The translations under genes and the position numbers were made by a program. From Mycobacterium europaeum (GTDB lineage: Bacteria; Actinomycetota; Actinomycetes; Mycobacteriales; Mycobacteriaceae): 64,000 bases of DNA. This document shows, piece after piece, positions 51,590-60,373 of the stretch. Positions within the stretch are counted from its first letter, which is position 1, and the number at the start of each line of letters is the position of its first letter. Location: the NCBI RefSeq assembly GCF_002102155.1, contig NZ_LQOU01000065.1:104734-168733 (forward strand). Reading direction: 5' to 3'. The notes beneath the pieces were generated by a model. The model saw nothing but the letters and a program-made list of their open reading frames with translations, was not told the origin of the DNA and did not search any database.

Positions 51590-51641
51590 GCATTCACACA
51601 GTCCGGCCGGGCTCTGGGCCGAAGCCGCAAAGCTCGCGTAA
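51510..51641 (+). pseudogene. Relic of an LLM (F420-type) oxidoreductase N-terminus
   Basis: The peptide TDEGINPVELGRALEQRG, followed by ESLFLAEHSHSP, is the start of a luciferase-like F420-dependent oxidoreductase (beta1 to beta2 with the conserved EHxH). It stops after 44 codons at a TAA, and the remaining 250 or more residues are absent. A GTG at 51510 could begin it. The gene has been cut away, with the SelO gene now following on the other strand. Confidence 0.6.
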
Positions 51642-51643
51642 GG

Positions 51644-53107
51644 CTAAGTGCCGCAGAATGTTTGGTACTTGCCGAAGTCCTCCGGGGCCGGGCTGGCATA
51701 GCGGTCCAGGCCCGGCCGCTCGTCGAACGGCGCCGTCACCGCGGCGAGGAGCCGTTCGACGGGTCCCAGCTCGCCGGCCGTCGCGGCGGCCAGGGCCTCC
51801 TCGACCAGGTGGTTGCGCGGAATGTAGACCGGGTTGGCCCGGCCCATGACGTCGGCGTCGGGGCGCAGGCCCTGCCAGCGCGACAGCCAGGCGTCGAACC
51901 CGGCGAGGTCGATGAACAATCCGCGCGCGGGTTCGGCATCGCCACGGGCCGCTCGGCCGAGGTGGCGGAAGAACGAGGTGTAGTCGACGTGGCTGTCCTT
52001 CAGCAGGGCAAGCAATTCGTCGGCCAGCGCCGTGCAGTCTCGGGCTTCGATGTCGGCGGGCAAACCGAGTTTGGCGCGCATGCCGGACGACCACACGGCG
52101 TCGTACTCGCGCTGGAAAACACCGAACGATGCCTCGGCAAGCGCGACGGCCTCCTCGACGTCCTCGGCGAGCAGCGGCAGCAGGGTCTCGGCGAAACGGG
52201 CGAGGTTCCAGCCCGCGACCAGAGGCTGGTTGCCGTAGGCGTAGCGCCCCCAGAAGTCGATCGAACTGAAGACCGTGTCGGGGTCGTAGGCCTCCATGAA
52301 GGCGCACGGTCCGTAGTCGATCGTCTCGCCGGAGATCGTCATGTTGTCGGTGTTCATCACCCCGTGCACGAATCCGATCAGCATCCAGCGGGCGATGAGC
52401 GACGCCTGCGCGGCGACCACGCCTTCGAACAGCGCGAGGTAGGGGCGTTCGGCCTGTGCGGCGCTGGGATGGTGGCGGGCGATCGCGTGGTCGGCGAGTC
52501 GGCGCAGCAATTCGATGTCGCCGGCGGACGCGGCGTACTGGAAGCTGCCCACCCGCAGATGGCTGCTGGCCACGCGGGTCAGCACCGCCCCGGGCAGTTC
52601 CGCCTCGCGCAGCACCGGGCGGCCGGTGCCCACGACGGCCAGCGACCGCGTCGTCGGCACTGAAAGCGCGTGCATCGCTTCGCTGACGATGTACTCGCGC
52701 AGCATGGGACCCACCGCCGCCAGCCCGTCGCCGCCGCGCGCGAACGGCGTCGGCCCGGAGCCCTTGAGGTGGATGTCGCGCAGACCGCCGCCGGCGTCGA
52801 CGAGCTCGCCGAGCAGCAGGGCCCGCCCGTCGCCCAGCCGCGGGACGAAGCCGCCGAACTGATGGCCCGCGTAGGCCTGCGCCACCGGAACGGCGGTGCT
52901 GGGCACCAAGTCGCCCACCAGGAAGCGCAGCCCGTCGGCGTTCCGCAGCCAGTCGGCGTCCAGGCCGAGTTCCGCCGCAAGCGCCTCGTTGAACGCGAGT
53001 AGCGTCAGCTCGGCCGGAGCCTCCGCCTGCCAGCGCACGGCCATCTCCGGCAGCTCGCGGAAGAACCGGTCTTGCAGAGCAACCGTCATATCCGGAGCGA
53101 CACTCAC
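51644..53107 (-). CDS. selO: Protein adenylyltransferase SelO (YdiU family)
   Basis: SelO is a pseudokinase-fold enzyme that AMPylates protein substrates and affects redox homeostasis. The 487-residue protein has AYAGHQFGGFVPRLGDGRA near residue 80, LKGSGPTPFARGGDG near 115 and GFVHGVMNTDNMTISGETIDYGPC with metal-binding Asn and Asp near 245-262. The C-terminal end reads FCGT, with a Cys where some homologues have selenocysteine. Confidence 0.95.
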   Translation of the reverse strand: MSVAPDMTVALQDRFFRELPEMAVRWQAEAPAELTLLAFNEALAAELGLDADWLRNADGLRFLVGDLVPSTAVPVAQAYAGHQFGGFVPRLGDGRALLLGELVDAGGGLRDIHLKGSGPTPFARGGDGLAAVGPMLREYIVSEAMHALSVPTTRSLAVVGTGRPVLREAELPGAVLTRVASSHLRVGSFQYAASAGDIELLRRLADHAIARHHPSAAQAERPYLALFEGVVAAQASLIARWMLIGFVHGVMNTDNMTISGETIDYGPCAFMEAYDPDTVFSSIDFWGRYAYGNQPLVAGWNLARFAETLLPLLAEDVEEAVALAEASFGVFQREYDAVWSSGMRAKLGLPADIEARDCTALADELLALLKDSHVDYTSFFRHLGRAARGDAEPARGLFIDLAGFDAWLSRWQGLRPDADVMGRANPVYIPRNHLVEEALAAATAGELGPVERLLAAVTAPFDERPGLDRYASPAPEDFGKYQTFCGT

Positions 53108-53142
53108 CTCGTCGAGCCTACGGAAAGTTCGGGGTCGCCGGC

Positions 53143-53715
53143 CTAGCCGACGCCGATGGCCTGCTTGATCACGTCGCGGGCGCGGTCGAGCATCGACGCG
53201 AACGGGCCCAGGGCGAAATTGAGCTTCGCCGATTCGACGCCCGGATGCGGGCGGGTCGGCGCGATCGCCTCGGCCGCTCGCACCGCGGCACCCATGCGCT
53301 TGAGATCGCCCTCGTCGACCTCCCGGAGCAGCACGGGGAACTCGTCTTCCTCCTCGTGCCGCGCGTGCTCGAGCACGGCGTCGCGCAGCTTGGTGACGGC
53401 GTCGACGAACTGCTGCGAGGCGATGTCGAGGTCCTCGATCTGCGACAGCAGCTCCTTGGCTTCGTGCTCTTCCTCGAGCCGGGCGTCGACGATGGTATCC
53501 CCGTCGTCGGTCTCGCGGCGCACCCGCGGATGCACCACCATTTCCTCGGCCGTCTCGTGGACGGCCAGCAATTGACGCAATTCGACGAACGGCTTCTCCC
53601 GGGCCAGCGGGTCGGAGGCGTGCAGGACTTCGTCGAACATGTCCTCGATGAGGTTGTGTTGCGCCTTCAGGAAAGCGACGACCTCGTCGGGCGATTGCAC
53701 CATCATGTCGGCCAT
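53143..53715 (-). CDS. Hemerythrin-like domain protein
   Basis: A 190-residue protein with a hemerythrin HHE-type four-helix bundle. Candidate diiron ligands are His in KAQHNLIED, HETAEE with VVHPRV, EEEHEAKE and HARHEEEDEF. Such proteins sense or bind O2, NO or iron in mycobacteria. The start ATG (53713-53715) follows GGAGGT. A ferritin-like gene lies divergent 297 bp away. Confidence 0.9.
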   Translation of the reverse strand: MADMMVQSPDEVVAFLKAQHNLIEDMFDEVLHASDPLAREKPFVELRQLLAVHETAEEMVVHPRVRRETDDGDTIVDARLEEEHEAKELLSQIEDLDIASQQFVDAVTKLRDAVLEHARHEEEDEFPVLLREVDEGDLKRMGAAVRAAEAIAPTRPHPGVESAKLNFALGPFASMLDRARDVIKQAIGVG

Positions 53716-54012
53716 CGCGATACCTCCAGTGTTCGGGAATTGGTTAGCTCGCACCGTGGGCTTGTGTGCGGTTCGTCGAGGCGTACCCCCTGTACAAGCG
53801 GCTAAACGACGCGGGCGGGGTGCCGGTGTCCGCCCGCACTGCCGCCTTGCACCGCAGGGTGTTTCGCGGCAGCACCGAGGGTGTTGTGCGCCAGAAAGCG
53901 ATCTGGGTCACACGCCGGGCGCCGATGTTATCCGCTCCCCCCCAAACGGGTAGCCGACCCGAAGGCGCTTTCGTGCCGATCCAGACAATCAACGCAGGAG
54001 GCGAGTCTTTCA

Positions 54013-54975
54013 ATGACTTCATCGGACAAGACGACGGTATTGGCGCAGTTGCGCGCCCTGCACCAGCTGACCAACACCGAGATCCAGGTTGCCGAAACCC
54101 GCATCGCGCAGGCGCGTACCGAGGCCGTCGAGCGTGAACTGACACAAAACGCCTCGAACGCGCGCGAGCGCTCCGAGGCGATCGAGAAGGCGATCCGCGA
54201 GCTGGGCGGCGTCCCCGACATCGTCGGCCCCTTCCTGGGCCGTGCCGCGGCGGCCGTCAAGGCGCTCACCGAACAGGCGCAACCGTTCGACGAGGCCCTG
54301 CTGGGCGACCTGGCGCTCGAGGACCAACTGCTCGACCGCGCCCGCTACCTCAAGGCGCTGGCGGTGGCCGCCGAGCTGCGCGAGGTCGAAAGCCTGGCCA
54401 CGCGGCTGATCACCGCTCACTCGGCGACCGTCGACTGGCTGACGACCGTGCTTGCCGAGGATGCGCTCGGCGGCCCGGCCGCGCTGCGTCGCACACCGTT
54501 GCAGGCGGCGGCCGGTACCGCGGTGAAACTGGTCAACCTGCCCATGGAGTGGTCGGTCCGAGGGGTCGACCGCGCCGCGGACGCGCTGCGCTCCGCCCGC
54601 CCGACGTTCAACGAACTGGTCAGCAGGGGCGCGCACGCGGGTGACGTGGCGACCCGGGCGCTCGCCGCGTCCCGGAACGCCGCCCTCGAAGCCGCCGAGC
54701 GGGTGACCCGCAACGAGGGGGCCCGGCAGACCGCCAACGCCCTGCATGCGGCCCGCGCCTCCGTGGGGGTCCTCGACGCCGACGAGCTGCCGATCGCCAA
54801 CTATGACGAGCTCAACGTCAACGAGGCCGTCGCCGAGATCAAGGACCTCGCGAACCCGAGCGACGTGCGGACGATCATCGCCTACGAGGAGGCCAACAAG
54901 AACCGCCAGCGGGTCGTGTCGGCCGCCCAAACGCGCGTTGCCGCCATCGCGCAGGAGGTCGTCGGCATCAACTAG
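54013..54975 (+). CDS. Ferritin-like domain protein
   Basis: A 320-residue, almost entirely helical, soluble protein. The first 190 residues look like a ferritin-like bundle (LHQLTNTEIQVAETRIAQAR; FDEALLGDLALEDQLLDRARYLKAL, in parts; RLITAHSATVDWLTTVL), and the rest is Ala-rich helix. Metal ligands are not certain. The ATG at 54013 follows GGAGG. The function is unknown; the divergent hemerythrin suggests iron or redox stress. Confidence 0.78.
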   Translation: MTSSDKTTVLAQLRALHQLTNTEIQVAETRIAQARTEAVERELTQNASNARERSEAIEKAIRELGGVPDIVGPFLGRAAAAVKALTEQAQPFDEALLGDLALEDQLLDRARYLKALAVAAELREVESLATRLITAHSATVDWLTTVLAEDALGGPAALRRTPLQAAAGTAVKLVNLPMEWSVRGVDRAADALRSARPTFNELVSRGAHAGDVATRALAASRNAALEAAERVTRNEGARQTANALHAARASVGVLDADELPIANYDELNVNEAVAEIKDLANPSDVRTIIAYEEANKNRQRVVSAAQTRVAAIAQEVVGIN

Positions 54976-55159
54976 TCGAACCGCGGGCTCGACAGCAAGG
55001 CCGCCCGGACGAGGCTTCCCGTCTCGATCCGGGCGGCCGCGCCGTTTCGGAAGGCTGAACCCCCGATGGGGGCATGCCCGACCGCCCGTTGCCGGATATC
55101 GCTACGGTTATGGGGCACGCCCACCACCGATAACCACGAAAAGACGACAGATCAGCGAA

Positions 55160-56083
55160 ATGTACGACCAGGTCGAGACCACCGCGACGGAGCCCGACGA
55201 CACCATCGGCTACCGCATCGATCCCGTTTTGGCCCGGAGCTGGCTGTTGGTCAACGGCGCGCACGGCGACCGGTTCCAGTCCGCGGTGCACTCCCGGGCT
55301 GACATCGTCGTTCTCGACATCGAGGACGCCGTCGCACCCAAGGACAAGCACGCCGCCCGCGACAACGTGGTGAGTTGGCTGGGCGCCGGCAACACCGACT
55401 GGGTGCGCGTCAACGGCTTCGGCACGCCGTGGTGGGCGGACGACCTCGCGGCGCTGGCGGAAACGCCGGTCGGCGGGGTGATGCTGGCGATGGTGGAATC
55501 GGTGGACCACGTCACCGAGACAGCGCAACGGCTGCCCAACGTGCCGATCGTGGCGCTGGTGGAAACGGCCCGCGGGCTCGAGCGCATCACCGAAATCGCC
55601 GCGGCCAAGGGCACCTTCCGGCTGGCCTTCGGCATCGGAGACTTCCGCCGCGACACCGGTTTCGGGGACGACCCGGGCACGCTGGCCTACGCCCGGTCGC
55701 GGTTCACGATCGCCGCCAAGGCGGCCAGCCTGCCCAGCGCCATCGACGGGCCCACGATCGGCTCGAACGCGTTGAAGCTGATCGAGGCCACGGCCGTGTC
55801 CGTGGAGTTCGGGATGACGGGCAAGATCTGCCTGACACCCGACCAGTGCGGGGTGGTGAACGAGGGCCTGTCGCCATCGCACGACGAAATATCCTGGGCG
55901 AAGGAGTTTTTCGCCGAGTTCGAACGTGACGGGGGAGAGATTCGTAACGGTTCCGACCTGCCGCGCATCGCCCGGGCCACCAAGATTCTCGAGCTGGCTC
56001 GCGCCTACGGCATCGAACCGTCGGACTTCGACGACGAAGAACGCGATCATTCGCCCGCGCCGTCGGACACCTATCACTACTGA
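55160..56083 (+). CDS. CitE-like HpcH/HpaI lyase
   Basis: A 307-residue TIM-barrel protein of the citrate lyase beta / malyl-CoA lyase family, the size of M. tuberculosis Rv3075c at the equivalent place. Conserved parts are VVLDIEDAVAPKDK (metal-binding Glu/Asp region), VNGFGTPWW, and ALVETARGLERI with GIGDFRRDTG for the second metal Asp. The catalytic Arg is expected in the WVRVNG stretch. Probably cleaves or hydrolyses a malyl-CoA-type thioester. Confidence 0.88.
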   Translation: MYDQVETTATEPDDTIGYRIDPVLARSWLLVNGAHGDRFQSAVHSRADIVVLDIEDAVAPKDKHAARDNVVSWLGAGNTDWVRVNGFGTPWWADDLAALAETPVGGVMLAMVESVDHVTETAQRLPNVPIVALVETARGLERITEIAAAKGTFRLAFGIGDFRRDTGFGDDPGTLAYARSRFTIAAKAASLPSAIDGPTIGSNALKLIEATAVSVEFGMTGKICLTPDQCGVVNEGLSPSHDEISWAKEFFAEFERDGGEIRNGSDLPRIARATKILELARAYGIEPSDFDDEERDHSPAPSDTYHY

Positions 56084-56102
56084 GCGGCGAAGCGGGTCCA
56101 GC

Positions 56103-56801
56103 ATGAGCGTTGCGGTGGATTTCCATTTCGACCCGATGTGCCCGTTCGCCTACCAGACGTCGGTGTGGATTCGCGACGTGCGCGAGCAACTCGGCATCAC
56201 CGTCGACTGGCGCTTCTTCAGCCTCGAAGAGGTCAACCGGTCCGAGGGCCAGAAGCACCCGTGGGAGCGGGACTGGTCCTATGGATGGTCGTTGATGCGG
56301 ATCGGGGCGCTGCTGCGCCGAATGGACATGGCGCTGCTGGATCGGTGGTACGGCGCCATCGGCCACGAACTGCACACGCTGGGCGGCAAACCGCACGACC
56401 CGGTAGTTGCCCGCCGCTTGCTGAGCGACATCGGCGTGGACACGTCGGTTTTCGACGCGGCGCTGGACGACCCGACCACTCACGACGAGATACGCCAGGA
56501 TCATCAACGGGTCGTCGATGCCGGCGGCTATGGGGTGCCCACCTTGTTCTTGGCGGGGCAGTGCCTGTTCGGACCGGTCTTGGTGGACCCGCCCACCGGT
56601 CCCCAGGCGTTGACGCTGTGGAATGTCGTCACCGGCATGGCCGAGCTGCACCACGTCTACGAGCTGCAGCGGCCCAAATCGCCCGCCGATGTCGAGCTCA
56701 TCGGCCGAAGCCTGCGTCCCTACCTGGACGGGCGTGACTGGGTCAGCATCAACCGCGGCGAAGTCATCGATGTCGAGCGCCTCACCGGCCAGGAGACCTA
56801 G
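56103..56801 (+). CDS. DsbA-family protein related to mycothiol-dependent nitroreductase
   Basis: A 232-residue thioredoxin-fold protein of the DsbA/FrnE type. The active-site region DPMCPFAYQTS has only one Cys; the related Rv2466c nitroreductase of M. tuberculosis has CPWC. GVPTLFLAGQCLFGPVL contains the cis-Pro before the GPVL segment typical of Rv2466c. It starts 19 bp after the CitE-like gene and may share its transcript. Confidence 0.85.
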   Translation: MSVAVDFHFDPMCPFAYQTSVWIRDVREQLGITVDWRFFSLEEVNRSEGQKHPWERDWSYGWSLMRIGALLRRMDMALLDRWYGAIGHELHTLGGKPHDPVVARRLLSDIGVDTSVFDAALDDPTTHDEIRQDHQRVVDAGGYGVPTLFLAGQCLFGPVLVDPPTGPQALTLWNVVTGMAELHHVYELQRPKSPADVELIGRSLRPYLDGRDWVSINRGEVIDVERLTGQET

Positions 56802-58072
56802 GCCGCGTGTCGCGCGAGACAGACCCCGATCCGGGTCTCCAGCTCGCTGACGGTGATCGCGGGGGCGCGCGGCGGTGCCGTCGACCGGTAGGTCTTGCCG
56901 GTTGGCGTCCTGAATAGCGCCGTGTGAGTGTGCTTTTCGTCGACCGCGGTGCTCACTCGCCATCCCGCGTTCTCCTTGACGTAGTTGCAGTGCTCGCACA
57001 GCCCCAGACCGTTGTCCGCGGTGGTCGGGCCGCCGTCGGCCCACGGTCGCGCGTGGTCGCGCTGCCTGATCGGGGCGTCGCAGTACGGGGTGCGGCAACG
57101 CTGATCGCGTAGTCCGATGAATGCGGCCAGCCCGCGGGGAAAGATGCGCGCCCGTGACTCCACGGCCACCAGCGCCCCGGACCGCGGATGCGCGTACAGC
57201 CTGCGCAGGGTCGCGCGCGAACGTCGGTCGGTGACAGCGCTGCGGACCATGGCGCGCGCGACCGCCGCGGGGATGGGCCCGTAGCCATCGAGATCGGCCG
57301 GCCCGTTGTGACCGCCGAGCAGCGTCTCGTCGGACAGCACCAGGTTGACCGCGATGGGGCTGGGGGCCGCGGCGCTACGGCCGGTGACCCGTTCGACCAG
57401 GGTGTCGGCCATCACCTGCCCGCGTGAGCGCCCGTCGCCGCGGGTGTCCGCTTCGCGGCGCAGCGCCGCGTACACCGAAACGCCTTGCGCCACGGGCAAC
57501 AACGCGGTGAGGTACGCCATGGTGTCCGGTGCCGGCCGAATGGTGACCGTGCGGTCGCTCTCGGCCCTGGCCGCCCGCTCGACGACGGCATGCGGATCCA
57601 GCCGGTAGGCGATCGCTCTGGCCGCGGCCGCAACTCGCGCGTCCCCCATGCCGTTCAGGCCGGCCGGCTCGGCGCACAGCTCCGCGTCCAGAGCGCGACG
57701 GTCTTCCACGTCCAGGCAGGCGCTCTCGCGCACGATCAACGTCGCTCGCCACTCCGACAGGACCCCGCATTCCAGCGCCGCCAGCGTGTGCGGCATCTCG
57801 TTCACCAGCGCTTTGGCGAAGCCCAGATGACGGCCGCCCCGGGCGGGTGCGTCGCGCCGGGCCAGGGCGACCTCGCCGGCCACGCCGCGCCCGCGCCGCG
57901 CGGCGGGCACCCCCGCGGCTGCCTCGCCGGCTCGGCGCGCGGCGTCCAGCGCGGCCGTGGCCCGGGCCTGGCCCGCGGCGGCCGCGCACTTGATCGTCTC
58001 CAGCTCGGCGATGCGCTCGATCAGCGCCGGTTCGCCGGCCGCAGGGTCGACGTTCGCCAGTTCTTCGAACAT
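56798..58072 (-). CDS. HNH endonuclease-domain protein, 13E12 family
   Basis: A 424-residue DUF222/HNH protein of the repeated 13E12 family of mycobacteria. DUF222 fills residues 1-330; the HNH module follows (CRTPYCDAP, RDHARPWADGGPTTADNGLGLC, CNYVKENAGW) with its zinc cysteines and catalytic His. The ATG at 58070-58072 gives MFEELANVDP, the family N-terminus. Although HNH proteins may be mobile, this one is at the same place as M. tuberculosis Rv3074. Confidence 0.9.
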   Translation of the reverse strand: MFEELANVDPAAGEPALIERIAELETIKCAAAAGQARATAALDAARRAGEAAAGVPAARRGRGVAGEVALARRDAPARGGRHLGFAKALVNEMPHTLAALECGVLSEWRATLIVRESACLDVEDRRALDAELCAEPAGLNGMGDARVAAAARAIAYRLDPHAVVERAARAESDRTVTIRPAPDTMAYLTALLPVAQGVSVYAALRREADTRGDGRSRGQVMADTLVERVTGRSAAAPSPIAVNLVLSDETLLGGHNGPADLDGYGPIPAAVARAMVRSAVTDRRSRATLRRLYAHPRSGALVAVESRARIFPRGLAAFIGLRDQRCRTPYCDAPIRQRDHARPWADGGPTTADNGLGLCEHCNYVKENAGWRVSTAVDEKHTHTALFRTPTGKTYRSTAPPRAPAITVSELETRIGVCLARHAA

Positions 58073-58120
58073 AGGTTCGAATACTACGACGGCGGACCGA
58101 CAAGCGCCTACGCTGGCGAT

Positions 58121-58477
58121 ATGAGCGCCAAGAGCAGGATCAAGGTGGCGCGGGTGTACGACGACGTCACCGCTGACGAGGGCCCGCGGGTGCTGGTCGA
58201 CCGCGTCTGGCCGCGGGGAGTACGCAAGGACGACCCGAGAGTGGGGACCTGGTGCAAGGAAGTCGCCCCGTCGAAGGAACTCCGGGAGTGGTATCAACAC
58301 CGCTCCGAACGGTTCGGCGAGTTCGCCAAACGCTATAAGGCCGAGCTGCGGAACAGCCCCGCGCTGGACGAACTCCGCGAACTGGCCGGGCACGGTGCCG
58401 TCACCCTGGTCACCGCGACTCGCGACGTGGAGATCAGCCAGGCGGCCGTCCTTGCGGAGTTGCTGAAAAGCCGCTGA
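58121..58477 (+). CDS. DUF488 family protein
   Basis: A 118-residue DUF488 protein: VLVDRVWPRGVRKD near the start and HRSERFGEFAKRYKAEL in the middle are family marks, and a second conserved region is VTLVTATRDVEISQA. Function unknown; matches Rv3073c in position. ATG at 58121. Confidence 0.9.
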   Translation: MSAKSRIKVARVYDDVTADEGPRVLVDRVWPRGVRKDDPRVGTWCKEVAPSKELREWYQHRSERFGEFAKRYKAELRNSPALDELRELAGHGAVTLVTATRDVEISQAAVLAELLKSR

Positions 58478-58498
58478 ACGCCGTGAGACGATCGTGCG

Positions 58499-59374
58499 AT
58501 GCGGCTGGGATTGCATGCGCTGGGGATCGGTGCCGGCGCCGACCGCGCGGTGATCGATGCCGTCGCGTCGACCGCCGATGATTGCGGCTTCGCCACGCTG
58601 TGGGTGGGCGAACACGTCGTGATGGTCGACCGACCCGCTTCGCGCTATCCCTACTCCGACGACGGCGTCATTGCCGTTCCCGCGCAAGCGGATTGGCTTG
58701 ACCCGATGATCGCCCTGAGCTTCGCCGCAGCCGCCTCGTCCCGGATCGGGCTGGCGACCGGCGTGCTCCTGCTGCCCGAACACAATCCGGTGGTGGTGGC
58801 CAAGCAGGCCGCCAGCCTGGATCGACTCAGCGGTGGGCGGCTGACGCTGGGTGTCGGCGTCGGGTGGTCCCGGGAGGAATTCGCCGCGCTCTCAGTGCCC
58901 TTCGGTCGCCGCGGTGCGCGCACCGCCGAATACGCGGCCGCGATGCGCACGGTGTGGCGCGATGACGTCGCTTCGTTCGATGGCGACTTCGTCCGCTTCG
59001 ACTCCATCCGGGTCAACCCCAAGCCGGCACGGGATCGTCGTATCCCGATCGTGCTTGGGGGCAATAGCGATTCGGCACTGGGCCGCGCGGCGGCCTGGGG
59101 CGACGGCTGGTACGGGTTCAACATCGACGGGCTGGAGGCCGTGCGGGGCCGGGTCGCCGAGCTGGAGCGGCTATGCGCCAACTCGGGTCGCGATCGTGCC
59201 CAGCTGCGGCTGTCGGTCGCACTGCGCGATCCGAGCGTTGCTGACGTCGGCGCCCTCACCGACTTGGGTATCGACGAACTGGTTCTCGTCGAATCACCCC
59301 CCGACCGGCCCGAGGCGGCGGCCGAATGGGTTGCGGCGCTGGCCGAGCGGTGGATGGAGGCGGCACTCGCGTGA
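58499..59374 (+). CDS. LLM-class F420-dependent oxidoreductase
   Basis: A 291-residue luciferase-like monooxygenase family enzyme, probably using coenzyme F420 as usual in mycobacteria. It has the N-terminal LWVGEHVVMVDR, the core GVLLLPEHNPVVVAKQAASLDRLSGGRLTLGVGVGW (in parts) and PIVLGGNSDSALGRAAAWGDGWYG. Its stop overlaps the GTG of the next gene by 4 bp. Confidence 0.92.
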   Translation: MRLGLHALGIGAGADRAVIDAVASTADDCGFATLWVGEHVVMVDRPASRYPYSDDGVIAVPAQADWLDPMIALSFAAAASSRIGLATGVLLLPEHNPVVVAKQAASLDRLSGGRLTLGVGVGWSREEFAALSVPFGRRGARTAEYAAAMRTVWRDDVASFDGDFVRFDSIRVNPKPARDRRIPIVLGGNSDSALGRAAAWGDGWYGFNIDGLEAVRGRVAELERLCANSGRDRAQLRLSVALRDPSVADVGALTDLGIDELVLVESPPDRPEAAAEWVAALAERWMEAALA

Positions 59375-59988
59375 GTGAGGCCGATCCGATCCTGCCGCGG
59401 GAATTGAATGACATCTCCGACGAGATTCGCGCAGTCCCACCGCCGCCGATCCCCGCGTTGCCCGACCCGTACGGGTTGCGTCTGGCCGACCCGGAAGCGG
59501 ACGCGGAGATGATCGCCGAGTGGATGAGCCGGCCGCACTTGGTCGAGGCGTGGGAGTCCGCCTGGCCGGTGGCGCGCTGGCACCGTTATCTGCGGGCGCA
59601 ACTCAAGGGTACTTTCTCCCGCCCATTTATCGCCACGCTCTATGGAACAGACCGCGCCTACATCGAATTATACCGGGCGGCAAAGGATTCCATCGCTACT
59701 CGATACGAACATGATCCCCACGATCTGGGGTTGCATGTCGCGGTGGCCGATCTGGACTACATCAAGCGGGGGCACGTGAGTTACCTGCTGCCCTATCTGG
59801 TGGGCAGCATCCTGGGCCTTGATCCGCAATGCCGGCGCATCATGTTCGATCCCGACCACCGCAACGTCCTGGCGCGCACGTTCTGCGAGCGGGGCGGCTG
59901 CGTCTTCCTCGGCGAGCACGACATGACGAATCGGCGGATGGCGCTGTACGTGCTGCCCCGCACGCCGGGCGACGTTCCCGGTAATTGA
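59371..59988 (+). CDS. MbtK-like GNAT N-acyltransferase
   Basis: A 205-residue acyltransferase of the GNAT fold, strongly like the mycobactin lysine N6-acyltransferase MbtK (Rv1347c): PYGLRLADPEADAEMIAEWMSRPHLVEAW (in parts), IELYRAAKD, HDLGLHVAVADL and RRIMFDPDHRN. The His in GLHVAV and Asp in DPDHRN correspond to expected active-site positions. The GTG at 59371 overlaps the LLM gene. Either a paralogue for another hydroxamate or MbtK itself, set apart from the mbt cluster. Confidence 0.85.
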   Translation: MSEADPILPRELNDISDEIRAVPPPPIPALPDPYGLRLADPEADAEMIAEWMSRPHLVEAWESAWPVARWHRYLRAQLKGTFSRPFIATLYGTDRAYIELYRAAKDSIATRYEHDPHDLGLHVAVADLDYIKRGHVSYLLPYLVGSILGLDPQCRRIMFDPDHRNVLARTFCERGGCVFLGEHDMTNRRMALYVLPRTPGDVPGN

Positions 59989-59989
59989 T

Positions 59990-60373
59990 TCAGAGGTGTT
60001 CGGCGATCTGTTGTCCGAGAAGCGCCGCGGCTACACCGAGCATGACGCTGACGATCAGGTTGGCGACCGCCACGCGGACCTGTCGCTCCTCGCCGAGTCG
60101 CTGGGTCTCCAACATCCAGGTGGAGAATGTGGTGTAGGAGCCGACGAATGAGGTGCCGGCCAGCAACGCGGCGCCTTTGCTCAGCGCAAGGCCACCGAGA
60201 AAGCCGAGAAGCGCTGCACCGCTGACGTTTACGGTCAGCGTGCCGAACGGAAAAGACCGGGCTATCCGGCGACCCACCGCACGGTCGACCGTGAACCGCA
60301 GCACCGACCCGAGCCCCCCGAGGATAACGACACCGCTCCAGACGAGGGCCGTGGTGACTATGGAAGCCGTCAT
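59990..60373 (-). CDS. crcB: Fluoride exporter CrcB/FEX, second copy
   Basis: A 127-residue, four-helix fluoride channel protein of the Fluc/CrcB family. GGLGSVLRFTVDR in helix 1, FPFGTLTVNVSGAALLG in helix 2 and GSYTTFSTWMLET with the pore Phe and Thr in helix 3 are the family pattern. It overlaps the first crcB by 4 bp, and the two may form a heterodimer. No fluoride riboswitch is obvious upstream. Confidence 0.93.
   Translation of the reverse strand: MTASIVTTALVWSGVVILGGLGSVLRFTVDRAVGRRIARSFPFGTLTVNVSGAALLGFLGGLALSKGAALLAGTSFVGSYTTFSTWMLETQRLGEERQVRVAVANLIVSVMLGVAAALLGQQIAEHL

Noticed and set aside
56798..58072. Homing endonuclease or recent mobile element
   Set aside because: The HNH protein belongs to the resident 13E12 family and is at the position of Rv3074; no inverted repeats or target duplication seen.
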